Shown here: positions 44,283 to 53,794 of the stretch, piece by piece | How the letters are laid out: each line of letters begins with the position of its first letter | Position numbering within the stretch: the stretch's first letter is position 1 | Origin: an uncultured archaeon | Lineage (GTDB): Archaea > Halobacteriota > Methanosarcinia > Methanosarcinales > Methanoperedenaceae | Direction: 5' to 3' | Length of the DNA: 64,000 nt | Assembly (NCBI GenBank): GCA_902386135.1 | Contig: CABMIB010000101.1 | Location: forward strand, 106,994-170,993 | The notes under the pieces: generated by a model | Databases searched by the model: none | Told to the model about the DNA's origin: nothing | The model's input: only the letters and a program-made list of their open reading frames with translations | Made by a program: the position numbers and the translations under genes

Positions 44283-45598
44283 GCGAAGAACAAAATCTTG
44301 ACGTTACTGTGGATAGCGAGATAAATGGCTCGCATTTCCTGTTCACCCAGAAGACAGGAAAATCAAAGAGAGTCCTGAATTATGATTATAAGCGCTGCAA
44401 CGGCTGCGGTATTTGTATCGATATTTGCCCCAAAAAAGTAATAGAGTCCGGACCGATAATTGAGATCGCTACCGGACTGGACGCTCCTCCCGTTATCGTA
44501 GACCATACAAAGTGCTCGTTCTGCGGCATGTGCGCATCGTTTTGCCCTGTAAAAGCCTTCAGGATGTCGGTGAACGATAAGGACATCCTTGAACTGGCAG
44601 AGTTCCCGCATCTTGATTCAAGCGTTGTGTTCAACGATAAGTGCCTGCCCTGCCTTATATGCAAGAAAGCCTGCCCCGAAGAGGCTATCAGCGTGGAACT
44701 GACATTCCCGAAAAAAGAAACAGTAGCGCCGTTTCAGCCCGGAAAGACCGGTGAAATAGAAGTGGATATGGACAAATGTACTTTATGCGGCGCCTGCGCA
44801 GACATGTGCCCTGCATTTGTGCTCGTTGAGAAAAAATCAAAAGCTGATGACCTCATGCCTTTTGATAACCTGCTGGTTGACAAATCAAAGTGCGACTACT
44901 GCGGCATCTGCGTCCCTTTCTGCCCTGAAGAGGCGATAAAAGTAAAAGGGGATTTTAACCCGCAAGAGAATAAAAAAATCGCCCCGAAGCTCACAGGGAA
45001 CATCAAAGTAGATAATGACAAATGCACACGCTGCGGCTGGTGCGAGGCCGTATGCCCGTATGATGCGGCGGTTGTTACTAAGCCTTTTGAGGGTGATATT
45101 GAGCTGATAGACGCAAAACTTGAAGGCTGCGACCCTGTTGGCTGTCATGGATGTTTCAATGTGTGTCCTTCAAAAGCATGGATCATCCCTTCGGATAAGA
45201 AGATAGATGTTGTGAAGGATTTCTGCACATACTGCGGCGCATGCGAGAGAGCATGCCATGTAAAGGCTATCGGAGTTAAAAGAAAGGAGGCAAAACATAC
45301 CCCCGTGGCAGATGTGCCCTGGGCGCAGGACTGGAAGAAGGCTATAGCATCCCTTACAACGGATGACAGGAAAAGACCGGATATCTCACGTACTTTGCAG
45401 GTAGATAAAGCTGAAAAGAAAATCGAGCCGCCGCTTGTCAGACCTGATGTAAATCATAAATTAAAATTGGTAGATGAGAGGATTTCACAGGTCTCATCGC
45501 TTCTGGGCGATAAATTGGTACGGCGCGTATGGGAGAAAAAAGAGCCAGCCGTTGCGATGCAGGAAATAAAGAAACGTCTCTTAAAATCCACATCCTGA
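44279..45598 (+). CDS. Polyferredoxin with about eight 4Fe-4S motifs
   Basis: A 439-residue ferredoxin array. Seven canonical motifs are visible, starting with CNGCGICIDICP, CSFCGMCASFCP and CLPCLICKKACP, then CTLCGACADMCP, CDYCGICVPFCP, CTRCGWCEAVCP and CTYCGACERACH. A variant CHGCFNVCP cluster with altered spacing precedes the last one. The C-terminal 110 residues are a charged helical tail without clusters. It overlaps hdrA by four bases (ATGA), so the two are co-translated. Such a polyferredoxin beside HdrA2 is known from Methanosarcina acetivorans, and the likely job is to shuttle electrons between the Hdr complex and a donor such as a hydrogenase, formate or F420 enzyme. Confidence 0.93.
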   Translation: MSEEQNLDVTVDSEINGSHFLFTQKTGKSKRVLNYDYKRCNGCGICIDICPKKVIESGPIIEIATGLDAPPVIVDHTKCSFCGMCASFCPVKAFRMSVNDKDILELAEFPHLDSSVVFNDKCLPCLICKKACPEEAISVELTFPKKETVAPFQPGKTGEIEVDMDKCTLCGACADMCPAFVLVEKKSKADDLMPFDNLLVDKSKCDYCGICVPFCPEEAIKVKGDFNPQENKKIAPKLTGNIKVDNDKCTRCGWCEAVCPYDAAVVTKPFEGDIELIDAKLEGCDPVGCHGCFNVCPSKAWIIPSDKKIDVVKDFCTYCGACERACHVKAIGVKRKEAKHTPVADVPWAQDWKKAIASLTTDDRKRPDISRTLQVDKAEKKIEPPLVRPDVNHKLKLVDERISQVSSLLGDKLVRRVWEKKEPAVAMQEIKKRLLKSTS

Positions 45599-45649
45599 TA
45601 TCGCAGCGGAGATGGAGGACTATTTTAATCTTCAATTTTTCAGGCGGTG

Positions 45650-46465
45650 TTACGGGACAGCACCGGATACATCCCATGTTTTAACAGGCATGTTTTTATA
45701 TTTCGATTCCCTGCCCGCTTTTATCAACGTCTTAACCTTCCAATAATACTCCCCATGCTTTTGAAAGATCCGGTCATATTCGTTAAGCAATTGCGAGTCA
45801 TACTTTTGAAGAAAATCCGTGACGCAATCCCATATCCCTTCTTTCAACCTGAGCCTGTCCACAAGCACATACTTCGGCTTCACCTCTGCAATGACGCCGA
45901 GGAGCGCCTCAACATCTGTAATATAAGGCATCACAGGTCCCATGAACACCCATGTATCTATACCGTTCTTCCCGAGCTCCTCCAGCGCATTCAGCCTCTC
46001 CTGGATAGACGGCGAGCCGGGTTCAAGTTTTTGCCGCACGCTGTCATCATGCGTTGTGAGCGTTATTCCCACTTCGATCTTTGAGAATCTTTTCAGTAAA
46101 TCCATGTCTCTGAGGACAAGAGATGATTTTGTCTGGATGCACACGGGAAAGTCATGCATCAGCAGGAGTTCAAGGCACCTGCGGGTTATCTCATATTTTT
46201 TCTCGGCTGGCTGGTAAGGGTCTGTCACAGTGCCAAGCCCCACAACGCCTTTTTTCTTCACCCTGAGTTCTTTTGATAGGATGCGGGACAGGTTTATTTT
46301 TACTTCAACAAGGTCGCCCCATTTTCCTTTATCCCAGTGAATCACTGCGGGGGCGTAACAATAGATACAGGCATGTGTACAGCCCCTGTAAGGATTGAGG
46401 GCATAATCCAGTCCGGGCAGTTGCGAAGGGGAAAGTGCGGTTTTTATTTTAATTTCTTTTATCAT
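45650..46465 (-). CDS. Radical SAM protein, SPL-like (spore photoproduct lyase-related)
   Basis: A 271-residue radical SAM protein with the cluster motif CTHACIYCYAP (C29, C33, C36) and an N-terminal SPL-like leader LPGLDYALNPYRGC. The family includes spore photoproduct lyase relatives; in archaea and bacteria short versions are often called SPL family radical SAM proteins of unknown substrate. The frame opens at 46492, but that start lies inside the NreA gene, so the ATG at 46465 is preferred. It directly follows nreA, which suggests a DNA-repair context, but thymine dimer repair is unproven here. Confidence 0.85.
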   Translation of the reverse strand: MIKEIKIKTALSPSQLPGLDYALNPYRGCTHACIYCYAPAVIHWDKGKWGDLVEVKINLSRILSKELRVKKKGVVGLGTVTDPYQPAEKKYEITRRCLELLLMHDFPVCIQTKSSLVLRDMDLLKRFSKIEVGITLTTHDDSVRQKLEPGSPSIQERLNALEELGKNGIDTWVFMGPVMPYITDVEALLGVIAEVKPKYVLVDRLRLKEGIWDCVTDFLQKYDSQLLNEYDRIFQKHGEYYWKVKTLIKAGRESKYKNMPVKTWDVSGAVP

Positions 46466-46469
46466 TTTT

Positions 46470-47723
46470 CTATTTCCCGAAGAAATCCTCAAGACCGCGC
46501 TGGAATAATGTCTCTTTCAATACGGTACTCTCCTTTATCCATCTCTCCTTCGGGATAACAAGCCTCGTTGAAATATATTTAAAAGCCTCATCCAGGGAAA
46601 GGAATTTTCCGGGAGGCGTTTTCAGCGCAGCCCTCACGTTCTCCCTCACGTTCCACACGCCGACTGGCATTATGTAGCCGGGATGCGCTTCTCTCAGTAT
46701 TACCACGCGCGCCTGCCTTTTCTCTTTTACGAGATATTCATTGACAGCAAGCCGTGCCGCATAGTAACAGCCGCCAATCTCCGCGTAGGTCGTCCTTCCT
46801 TCATAGCCTTCGGATGAGGACATTATCGCAACTTCCTTCCCGAACGGGTTCCAGACTGTATTGGGATACCAGGCTTCGATAAGCTCATAGCTCCAGGCGC
46901 GTGGCATCATCAGGACAACGAACCTGTTATCCAGTTGCCAGGATTCAAAGACAAGGTATTCATTGATCAACGGGAAGTCTTTCATTTTCTCCATAAGATG
47001 AGCGCCTACCATACTGTCCACTGCCGTGATACTCCACCGTGTCGGGACAAAACGACGCGCCTTTCCCTCGCCGAAGGCGCCGACGCTGAAAGCTTTCTGG
47101 ATTCTTGAAACCAGAGTCCCGTCCTTGTAGAGCGAGAGCACAGCCTCTTTTGCTTTCAAGTCGGTATCACAATAGGCTTTTTCCATCCTCTGGTCAAATT
47201 TCGTATTGCCCACATCAATTTTCTTAAGCGGCGCCGTCGGTCCGAAGGGCTGCACCTCGTCATCGAGGACAAGCCTCGCACTTGGCTTTTTTAAGAACTC
47301 AGCCTCAACATCGATCGGTGTTGTGCAGAGCGCCATCTCCCGCGTGGCTTCTATGATGCGGCTGCCCTCAAGGTCTCTTATATGCACAAGGTGTTTTCCC
47401 CGAACAAGCTGGGAGCGGAAGTCCACGATATCATCTATACTTCTCCCGATCCACATTTCAGGCGTATCGAGAAGTGTTGTATCGCCGTGAGATGGGGGGA
47501 TGAGCGGACCCACAGAGACATACGGGTATCCTATCCTGCCCACGAATACTCCGGGCGGGGAGGAGCCGTCGATGTTCAGGCTGTCGGTGAGCGGCTTAAT
47601 TTTAACGCTGGAATAGAATTTGATAAGAACAGGACACCTGTCTTTACCGCATAACAATTTTGCCCCTCTGCATAGGATGCAGAGGGAATCACTGCCGCTG
47701 AACAGCGAATCTACTGAGTCCAT
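46470..47723 (-). CDS. nreA: Archaeal DNA repair protein NreA
   Basis: A 417-residue NreA-family protein, which in halophilic archaea is involved in repair of mitomycin-C-type damage and binds PCNA. The N-terminal zinc-like cysteines C15, C18, C25 and C30 (CILCRGAKLLCGKDRC) open the Nre N-terminal domain, and the C-terminal domain follows. The last residues QRGLEDFFGK form a PCNA-interacting (PIP) motif. It overlaps the start of the radical SAM gene region by a few bases and probably shares a transcript. Start ATG at 47723. Confidence 0.92.
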   Translation of the reverse strand: MDSVDSLFSGSDSLCILCRGAKLLCGKDRCPVLIKFYSSVKIKPLTDSLNIDGSSPPGVFVGRIGYPYVSVGPLIPPSHGDTTLLDTPEMWIGRSIDDIVDFRSQLVRGKHLVHIRDLEGSRIIEATREMALCTTPIDVEAEFLKKPSARLVLDDEVQPFGPTAPLKKIDVGNTKFDQRMEKAYCDTDLKAKEAVLSLYKDGTLVSRIQKAFSVGAFGEGKARRFVPTRWSITAVDSMVGAHLMEKMKDFPLINEYLVFESWQLDNRFVVLMMPRAWSYELIEAWYPNTVWNPFGKEVAIMSSSEGYEGRTTYAEIGGCYYAARLAVNEYLVKEKRQARVVILREAHPGYIMPVGVWNVRENVRAALKTPPGKFLSLDEAFKYISTRLVIPKERWIKESTVLKETLFQRGLEDFFGK

Positions 47724-47823
47724 GCATCAATTGACGATATACAGGGATATAAAATAAATGTAAGCTCCGTGAAAGTAACCCTGGGAAAAGGATTATACAT
47801 GCAGGAGTAGTTAAGCCAATCCC

Positions 47824-48303
47824 ATGTTCATTGAGATAGACGGCTGGATGGCAAAACTGCGGTTCTCAGCATGCCATTTCATTCCGAACCACCCGAAATG
47901 CGGATGCCTTCACGGTCATACGTATGCGATCAGCGTGCGCATCGAAGGCGAACAGGCAGGGGAGTTCATCATCGACTTTGAGCAGGTTAAAGGGATCGTC
48001 AATAATATCTGCGACAGGCTTGACCACAGGGTCCTGATAGCAGAGAAAGACCCGCGCCTGCGGATAGAGAAAAAAGGAAGCGTGTCCATTGAAATGATCG
48101 AGAGCAAAAAGAAATATGTGCTGCCGTCAGAGGATGTCGTATTCCTGCCCACAAGCTCCGTGAGCGCCGAGGACTTATGCAAGTATTTTACATCAGGTAT
48201 CGCAAAAGCGCTAAAATCAAATGGCGCAGAGAATATTACAAAAATCCATGTCAGGGTGGATGAGGGAATAGGGCAGGGTGCGGGCTGCGAGTTTGAGATG
48301 TAA
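47824..48303 (+). CDS. QueD/6-pyruvoyl-tetrahydropterin synthase homologue
   Basis: A 159-residue PTPS-family protein. The zinc histidines H18, H30 and H32 (ACHFIPNH, CGCLHGHTY) and the catalytic cysteine near C26-C28 are visible. The second half has DFEQVKGIVNNICDRLDHRVL and the C-terminal glutamate in VRVDEGIGQGAGCEF. In archaea this family makes 6-carboxytetrahydropterin for archaeosine (QueD) or a pterin for other uses. An insert of about 20 residues around 80-95 lengthens it relative to QueD (about 120 residues). No queE or queC nearby. Confidence 0.9.
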   Translation: MFIEIDGWMAKLRFSACHFIPNHPKCGCLHGHTYAISVRIEGEQAGEFIIDFEQVKGIVNNICDRLDHRVLIAEKDPRLRIEKKGSVSIEMIESKKKYVLPSEDVVFLPTSSVSAEDLCKYFTSGIAKALKSNGAENITKIHVRVDEGIGQGAGCEFEM

Positions 48304-48307
48304 CATT

Positions 48308-50854
48308 TTAATCGGATGTTATTTTCGACCGGATATTGAGCAGTTTAAACCATGCTACACTTAAAATCCCCGCAAAAAGCGCTATGAGCATATCGTCTAA
48401 ATGCAGCACTGAAAAGTGAAACAGGGCTCTAAAAGCCGGCACATACAGAACAAGGATAAGGCTGAACAGCGCCCCTCCCAGCACCAGCCACAGTGCTTTG
48501 TTCTCAAAATCGAATGTTTTTATTAGGCTCTTTGACCACGACAGGTTTGCCAGTATAAGAGCAAGGTTGGCAATCACGAGGGTAGCGAACGTAAGAGTAC
48601 GCGCTTCCGTCTCTCCCCTACCAATATGCAATGCTAAAAGAAAAACAATAATTACAACTGCCAGCACGCTTGTGCCCTGCAATAGACTTAAGATCAGGCT
48701 TTGCCTTCCGAACAACCGTTCTTTTAAATTCCGGGGCGGTCTTTCCATTATATTTTTTTCTTCAGGCTCAGCCTCAAAGACAGTTGAACATGCAGGGTCG
48801 ATTATCAATTCAAGAAATGCGATATGTGCCGGCAGGAGCACAAGAGGCAGATCAAAAAGTAGAGGGAACAGCACAAGACCTGCGATAGGGACATGAACGG
48901 AAAATATGTAGCCGATCGCTTTCTTGAGATTATCGAAAATCCTTCTGCCCAGCCTTACTGCTGCAACTATGGATGAAAAATCATCGTTTAGAAGTACGAT
49001 TGCAGATGATTCACGTGCTACATCAGTGCCCCGCCCGCCCATCGCGATACCAGTGTGGGCAGATTTCAATGCAGGTGCATCATTAACCCCGTCGCCTGTC
49101 ATCGCGACCACCTCCCTGTTTGTTTTTAAGGTATTTACAAGGATTAGCTTTTGCTCGGGAACGACCCGGGCGAAAATGTTTGTTGTCCTGATTCTAAGAG
49201 CAAGCTCATCCTGCTCCAGTTGGGCAAGCTCAGCACCGGTCATATACTCATCCGGGTCTTTTAAACCGATCTGCCTTGCGATATGCCGGGCCGTGCCAGG
49301 GTAATCCCCGGTTATCATAATCACTCTTATCCCCGCAGAATAACATTCAGAAAGCGCCCGGGCGACTGAGGGGCGAACAGGGTCTTCAAAGCCAAGCAAG
49401 CCGATGAATTCAAACTTAAAAACATGCTGCTCTTCAGGCAGAGAATCAGCCTGGAAGCTGGAGCCTGCTACACCAAGAATCCTCAATCCCTTATCAGCCA
49501 TCTCCTGGACGTGCGACAGGATATCATTTTTCCGTGCCTCATCCATGTGGCATAAATCGATAATAGCCTCAGGAGAGCCTTTTGCAGCGATGACATACTT
49601 CCGCCGCTCATATGATGCCCATACATTTGATAACGCCAGCAAGTTTTTCGACAGCGGATATTCCCGTACAAGTTTCCAGCTGCGATGTACGTGTTCGGTA
49701 TTGGAAAGAAATCTCTCGGTACCTTTTTTTATTTCTTTCTCGATTGGGTCAAAAGGGTCTTTCTGGCTTGCCAGGTAACCGAACTCAAGTAACTCATGGA
49801 ACTTCTCAGGCAGCGATAGATTCTCTTTCGTGACGGGTTCATGATATTCACCGTCGCAGAAAAGAGAGCTTAAGATCATCCTGTTCATTGTCAGGGTTCC
49901 TGTTTTATCCACGCATAGCACAGTCGTGGAGCCGAGCGTTTCAATAGCCGCCGTGCGCCGTGTTAAAACATGCCGCCTGGATAAACGCCAGGCGCCCATG
50001 CTCAGGAAAATAACTAACACAACAGAGAACTCTTCAGGAAGCAGCGCCATGCTCAAACTCAATCCTGCAAGCAGTCCGCTTAACCAGTTCCCTCTTGTCA
50101 GTCCGTAGATAACTACCACTAAAATGAAGAGTATCAGGCCTGCAATGGCGAAATTCCGGACAATCAGCCCGGTCTCTTTTTTAAGATAAGTGTCTTCCCG
50201 GGTAATCGTCTCCAGGGCCCTGCCTATCTTTCCCATCTCAGTGTGTATTCCTGTTGCTGTGACCCGTGCTACTCCGTGACCCTGGACTACCAGTGTTCCT
50301 GAATACACAAATGGCAAATCGTCCCCTCCTGGCTGCCCGGGCTGGATTTTGCCGTCCCATTGCGACTTCCTGACAGCAAGCGACTCGCCGGTGAGCAGCG
50401 ATTCATCCACCAGAAAATTGGTGCAAAAAAGCACGACCCCGTCTGCCGGGACACGGTCGCCTTCCCTTAAAATCAAAATATCACCCGGAACGACATCTTT
50501 TCCCGGGATTCTTTTTTGCTTCCCGTCCCTTATCACAAGAGCCCTGGGACTGGAAAGGTTTTTTAAAGCCTCAAGAGCCCGCTCTGTCTTCCTCTCCTGG
50601 TAAAATGTTATGCCGACGACTACGAACACGAACATGAGCAGCATTAAAGCATCGTTTGTTTCCCCTAAAAAAAGGTAAATCATGCCTGCGCCTAAAAGTA
50701 GAAGGAGCATCGGTTCCCGGAGAACATTCAGCAGTATTGAAAAAAGACTCTGTTTTCTTTGTGATGGAAGTTCGTTGTAACCTTCCTTCTCCAGTTTTCC
50801 GGCGGCATCTTCCTCCGAAAGCCCGGTTATGCTCTCAGGGTCGAATGTTTCCAT
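48308..50854 (-). CDS. P-type cation-transporting ATPase
   Basis: An 848-residue P2-type ATPase. It has the N-terminal cation ATPase domain (GLSEEDAAGKLEKEGYNEL), an actuator TGES, M4 with LPEEFSVVLVIFL, the phosphorylation site DKTGT with D316, and MTGDGVNDAPAL in the P domain. About ten membrane segments are expected, with at least eight seen. The PEEF in M4 differs from the PEGL of typical Ca2+ pumps, so Ca2+, Mn2+ or another divalent ion is possible. It is 16 bases from the LeuC-type gene stop on the same strand. Confidence 0.93.
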   Translation of the reverse strand: METFDPESITGLSEEDAAGKLEKEGYNELPSQRKQSLFSILLNVLREPMLLLLLGAGMIYLFLGETNDALMLLMFVFVVVGITFYQERKTERALEALKNLSSPRALVIRDGKQKRIPGKDVVPGDILILREGDRVPADGVVLFCTNFLVDESLLTGESLAVRKSQWDGKIQPGQPGGDDLPFVYSGTLVVQGHGVARVTATGIHTEMGKIGRALETITREDTYLKKETGLIVRNFAIAGLILFILVVVIYGLTRGNWLSGLLAGLSLSMALLPEEFSVVLVIFLSMGAWRLSRRHVLTRRTAAIETLGSTTVLCVDKTGTLTMNRMILSSLFCDGEYHEPVTKENLSLPEKFHELLEFGYLASQKDPFDPIEKEIKKGTERFLSNTEHVHRSWKLVREYPLSKNLLALSNVWASYERRKYVIAAKGSPEAIIDLCHMDEARKNDILSHVQEMADKGLRILGVAGSSFQADSLPEEQHVFKFEFIGLLGFEDPVRPSVARALSECYSAGIRVIMITGDYPGTARHIARQIGLKDPDEYMTGAELAQLEQDELALRIRTTNIFARVVPEQKLILVNTLKTNREVVAMTGDGVNDAPALKSAHTGIAMGGRGTDVARESSAIVLLNDDFSSIVAAVRLGRRIFDNLKKAIGYIFSVHVPIAGLVLFPLLFDLPLVLLPAHIAFLELIIDPACSTVFEAEPEEKNIMERPPRNLKERLFGRQSLILSLLQGTSVLAVVIIVFLLALHIGRGETEARTLTFATLVIANLALILANLSWSKSLIKTFDFENKALWLVLGGALFSLILVLYVPAFRALFHFSVLHLDDMLIALFAGILSVAWFKLLNIRSKITSD

Positions 50855-50870
50855 GGTTTATATCAAACCT

Positions 50871-52115
50871 TTAAAGTATTTCCCTCGGGTCAGCAATTTC
50901 CCCTTTTAGCGCACTCGCGGCCGCTGTTTCGGGTGAGGAGAGATATATCAGGCCGCCTGCCCCCATCCTGCCCTTGAAATTGCGGTTGGACGTGGAGAGG
51001 CACGTCTCACCTTCGCATATTACTCCCATATGTGCTCCCAGGCAAGGTCCGCAGCCCGGCGGTGCGATGATGACACCCGCTTTCAGGAGCGCCGCGATTA
51101 TGCCCGCTTCTGTTGCTTTGATAAGAACAGAGCGCGAGGCGGGCAGGACAATCGTTCTTGCTTTGACTTTTTTACCGCTCAGGATTCTTGCAACAGCCTC
51201 CAGGTCCTCGTAGCGCCCGTTTGTGCATGAACCTATGAAGACCTGGTCAAGAGGGGTTCCTGCGACTTCGGCGACGGCGAATACATTATCCACTTCATGT
51301 GGCTTTGCGACCTGCGGCTCCAGGTCTCCGACATCGAAATTATATTCCTCGCAGTATTGCGCATCCTTATCTGCATATACCGGCGTGTATTTTTCATGCG
51401 CAATTCCTTTCAGGTATTCAAAGGTCTTCTCGTCGGGCGGTACTATGCCTGCTTTTGCTCCCATCTCGATAGCCATGTTGCACAGAGTCATGCGCCCGGC
51501 GATCGATAAATCGCTTATTGTCTCGCCGTAGTATTCTACAGCTTTATAGTTCGCCCCGTCTGCGCCCACATTTTTGATGATATTAAGCGTCATGTCCTTT
51601 GCAGACACACCTTTTTGCAGTTTCCCTTCAACCGTTATCCTGATGGTTTGCGGCACGCGCAGCCACAGCTTTCCTGTAGCAAAAACCTCAGCCATATCTG
51701 TTGCGCCCACGCCTGTAGCAAAAGCGCCAAAGGCGCCATAAGTGCATGAGTGTGAATCCGCACCTATAATCAACTTTCCCGGCAGGGCGAACCCCTGCTC
51801 AGGAAGAACCTGGTGGCATATGCCGCCTCCTATATCGGAAAAGTTGGTGATGCCCTGCTCTCTGACCCATTTCCTTATGCCCTGCTGGAGTTTTGCGGCT
51901 GTCTCGTTATTGGCAGGCGCGATATGGTCGAAGGGTATTATTATTCGCTTCGGGTCCCATACCTTTTTTATGCCCATCTCTTTGAACGCTTTTACGGCCA
52001 GCACACTTGTTCCGTCGTGAGCCATTGCGTAATCTACACCGGCTATTACAAAATCGTCAGCTATTGCAGGTTTACCTGAGGCTCTGCCGAGTATCTTTTC
52101 GCTTATCGTGGGCAT
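50871..52115 (-). CDS. LeuC/HACN-type hydro-lyase large subunit
   Basis: A 414-residue aconitase-superfamily large subunit with the 4Fe-4S ligand motifs SCTNG and CGPCLG and the [12 protein letters not shown] site. Archaeal members are 3-isopropylmalate dehydratases (leucine) or (R)-homocitrate/homoaconitase dehydratases in 2-oxosuberate synthesis for coenzyme B. The AksA-type homocitrate synthase at 55.9 kb makes the second reading attractive, but the two cannot be told apart by eye. The small subunit (LeuD/HacB) is not adjacent. Start ATG at 52115. Confidence 0.9.
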   Translation of the reverse strand: MPTISEKILGRASGKPAIADDFVIAGVDYAMAHDGTSVLAVKAFKEMGIKKVWDPKRIIIPFDHIAPANNETAAKLQQGIRKWVREQGITNFSDIGGGICHQVLPEQGFALPGKLIIGADSHSCTYGAFGAFATGVGATDMAEVFATGKLWLRVPQTIRITVEGKLQKGVSAKDMTLNIIKNVGADGANYKAVEYYGETISDLSIAGRMTLCNMAIEMGAKAGIVPPDEKTFEYLKGIAHEKYTPVYADKDAQYCEEYNFDVGDLEPQVAKPHEVDNVFAVAEVAGTPLDQVFIGSCTNGRYEDLEAVARILSGKKVKARTIVLPASRSVLIKATEAGIIAALLKAGVIIAPPGCGPCLGAHMGVICEGETCLSTSNRNFKGRMGAGGLIYLSSPETAAASALKGEIADPREIL

Positions 52116-52180
52116 CGGCTGGTTATTGGGGGTTTAAGATAGATAGAGGTTTGCATTCGGACGAACTCATCCGTTAATTA

Positions 52181-52255
52181 GACGGGATAACAGGATTAAC
52201 AGGATAAACTGTAAAAATCTATCCTGCCAATCCTATCAATCTTGTTAATCCCGTC
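52181..52255. repeat. Dispersed hairpin repeat, copy C
   Basis: GACGGGAT at 52181-52188 is mirrored by ATCCCGTC at 52248-52255, around AACAGGATTAACAGGAT-type words shared with copies A and B (16015-16115, 18360-18436). It lies upstream of the LeuC-type gene start, outside any gene. Confidence 0.7.
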
Positions 52256-52318
52256 CATTGGCTGAATTTTACCCTTAAACTTAATATGTAATTTGAGAAT
52301 TTGAAAATTCTCTTTCCT

Positions 52319-52822
52319 CTATCCGCCCACGGCAGATTTCGTTCGCGCCATGAATAAAGCAGTCAACGTTATCTGTGCCAGCGGTATATCAAGAGGGATA
52401 TTTGAGAGTCCGATATCAAATTTCGTTTTCTTGTTCTTGTCGCACAGGACAGCGTTCCCGTTTGCAAGGATCAGGGTCTCTATCCACTCCCTGGCATTCG
52501 CATCAAAGAGATTGAACTTGAATTTCAGGGTGCCCAGGTCTTCGAATTCAATGTCAAGGAACATCCATGCTTCACGCTCGGTCAGGTCTCCGTTGATCAT
52601 AGACCATTTGCTGTGCATCGTAACCCCGGGATACTTATTCTTGTTTTTGAGATTTTTTTTCAGGAGGATCGCAGGGATTTTTATTTCATGGTCGCCTATG
52701 TCGGTGACTTTTGAAAAAATATATTCCGCATCCATGCATCTCCCTAACTCCTTTTCCAGAAGTTTTTTCCCTTCTTTCTGGTTCAGGGTATCGACTTTTG
52801 ATCTCATCAATTGCGTTGCCAT
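52319..52822 (-). CDS. Hypothetical protein, 167 residues
   Basis: An open frame with an excellent ribosome site (AGGAGGT) eight bases before the ATG at 52822 on the minus strand, and a TATA-like TAAATATATATACC about 130 bases upstream. The protein is soluble and mixed alpha/beta, beginning MATQLMRSKVDTLNQKEGKK, with ITLTALFMARTKSAVGG at the end. I do not recognise a family. A hairpin in the leader (52880-52903) may be regulatory. Monocistronic. Confidence 0.75.
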   Translation of the reverse strand: MATQLMRSKVDTLNQKEGKKLLEKELGRCMDAEYIFSKVTDIGDHEIKIPAILLKKNLKNKNKYPGVTMHSKWSMINGDLTEREAWMFLDIEFEDLGTLKFKFNLFDANAREWIETLILANGNAVLCDKNKKTKFDIGLSNIPLDIPLAQITLTALFMARTKSAVGG

Positions 52823-53182
52823 ATTTTATACCTCCTAAGTCAGGGTCAGAGCGAGAGGGATAAGAGCCACTGGTTTAAGGGAGTGGCGGTGGAAGACCAC
52901 TCCTGGGCCAGCCTTCCTATCGTTACTTAGATAAAATCGGATGGTATATATATTTAGTCATTTAAATAATAATAGTGATGGTTATTATTATGAAAAAGAG
53001 GTTTGTTGGGAACGGTTCTTTGTAGAGCATTCAAGGCATTGAACTATGTCACAGACGCCGGAATTCTATTCTGGCGCATCAACAGGAGGGTGCATGAGGA
53101 TTTTATCGCCCTTTCTTGACTTTGGCTTGGATAGACAAAAGGGACACGAACTGGCAACAACGCTTTGTTATAAGTTAGAGAT
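52823..53182. other. Leader and spacer of the 167-residue hypothetical gene
   Basis: No gene called. It contains the TATA-like element at about 52950-52962 and a stem GGAGTGG (52880-52886) pairing with CCACTCC (52897-52903) between TATA box and start codon. A plus-strand frame of 63 codons (53046-53237) overlaps the convergent gene end and has no ribosome site. Confidence 0.6.
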
Positions 53183-53794
53183 TCATTTTTCACAAACTTC
53201 AGCTTTTATTAAAGGTAAACCTATTCTACTTAAATAGAATGCAAACCTTTGTGATAAACATTCTCTAAATAGTTCATTAATTGAACCTATATAATATCTT
53301 TTTATTTCTTTGTACAGTATATCCCTTTGTATGCTGTAATAATGCTTAAAGTCTATAACCAAATCAGGGATTTGTAAATCAGATTGGTTATCCAAAAAAT
53401 AGTATCTTGAATTCTGATTCGTCTTCACCAAGTTCCATCTATCACTATTTAATTTTTCCATAGTAAGATTTAATTCCTCAAGATGCGTACCTAACCTCAC
53501 TTTTTCTGCGGGGTAGGCAGGACAGATTAAAATAGAATGTAAGAACTTATCTTGATTTATTTTATCTTTTGTTTTATCTTGAACGTTTTCATTTTCTTTA
53601 TGGTTATTAAAATCCCATTCTAAATCACAATCTTGCGTTAGAACTATAAGATAAGGAATATTTCTTTCTTGTATCTTTATTTTGTTATCTTCGATGAAAA
53701 CCCTATCTTGATATTTAAAATCTCGTAAAATATCTCCCTGATATATTCTATCTCCATTATGCTTAATGTAAATAGAATCAATCTTTGATTTCAT
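53183..53794 (-). CDS. Hypothetical protein of a TIGR04255-linked cassette, 203 residues
   Basis: An AT-rich gene. The natural start is the ATG at 53794 (MKSKIDSIYIKHNGD), although the open frame begins at a TTG at 53800. Visible features are an N-terminal IYQGDILRDF and a central YLIVLTQDCDLEWDF, followed by YYSIQRDILYK. No family is recognised with confidence; similar proteins occur beside TIGR04255 genes. Third gene of a coupled set with the 56-residue ORF and the TIGR04255-like gene. Confidence 0.65.
   Translation of the reverse strand: MKSKIDSIYIKHNGDRIYQGDILRDFKYQDRVFIEDNKIKIQERNIPYLIVLTQDCDLEWDFNNHKENENVQDKTKDKINQDKFLHSILICPAYPAEKVRLGTHLEELNLTMEKLNSDRWNLVKTNQNSRYYFLDNQSDLQIPDLVIDFKHYYSIQRDILYKEIKRYYIGSINELFRECLSQRFAFYLSRIGLPLIKAEVCEK

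Noticed and set aside
53046..53237. Plus-strand open frame of 63 codons
   Set aside because: No ribosome site, overlaps the convergent gene end, and composition resembles non-coding sequence.
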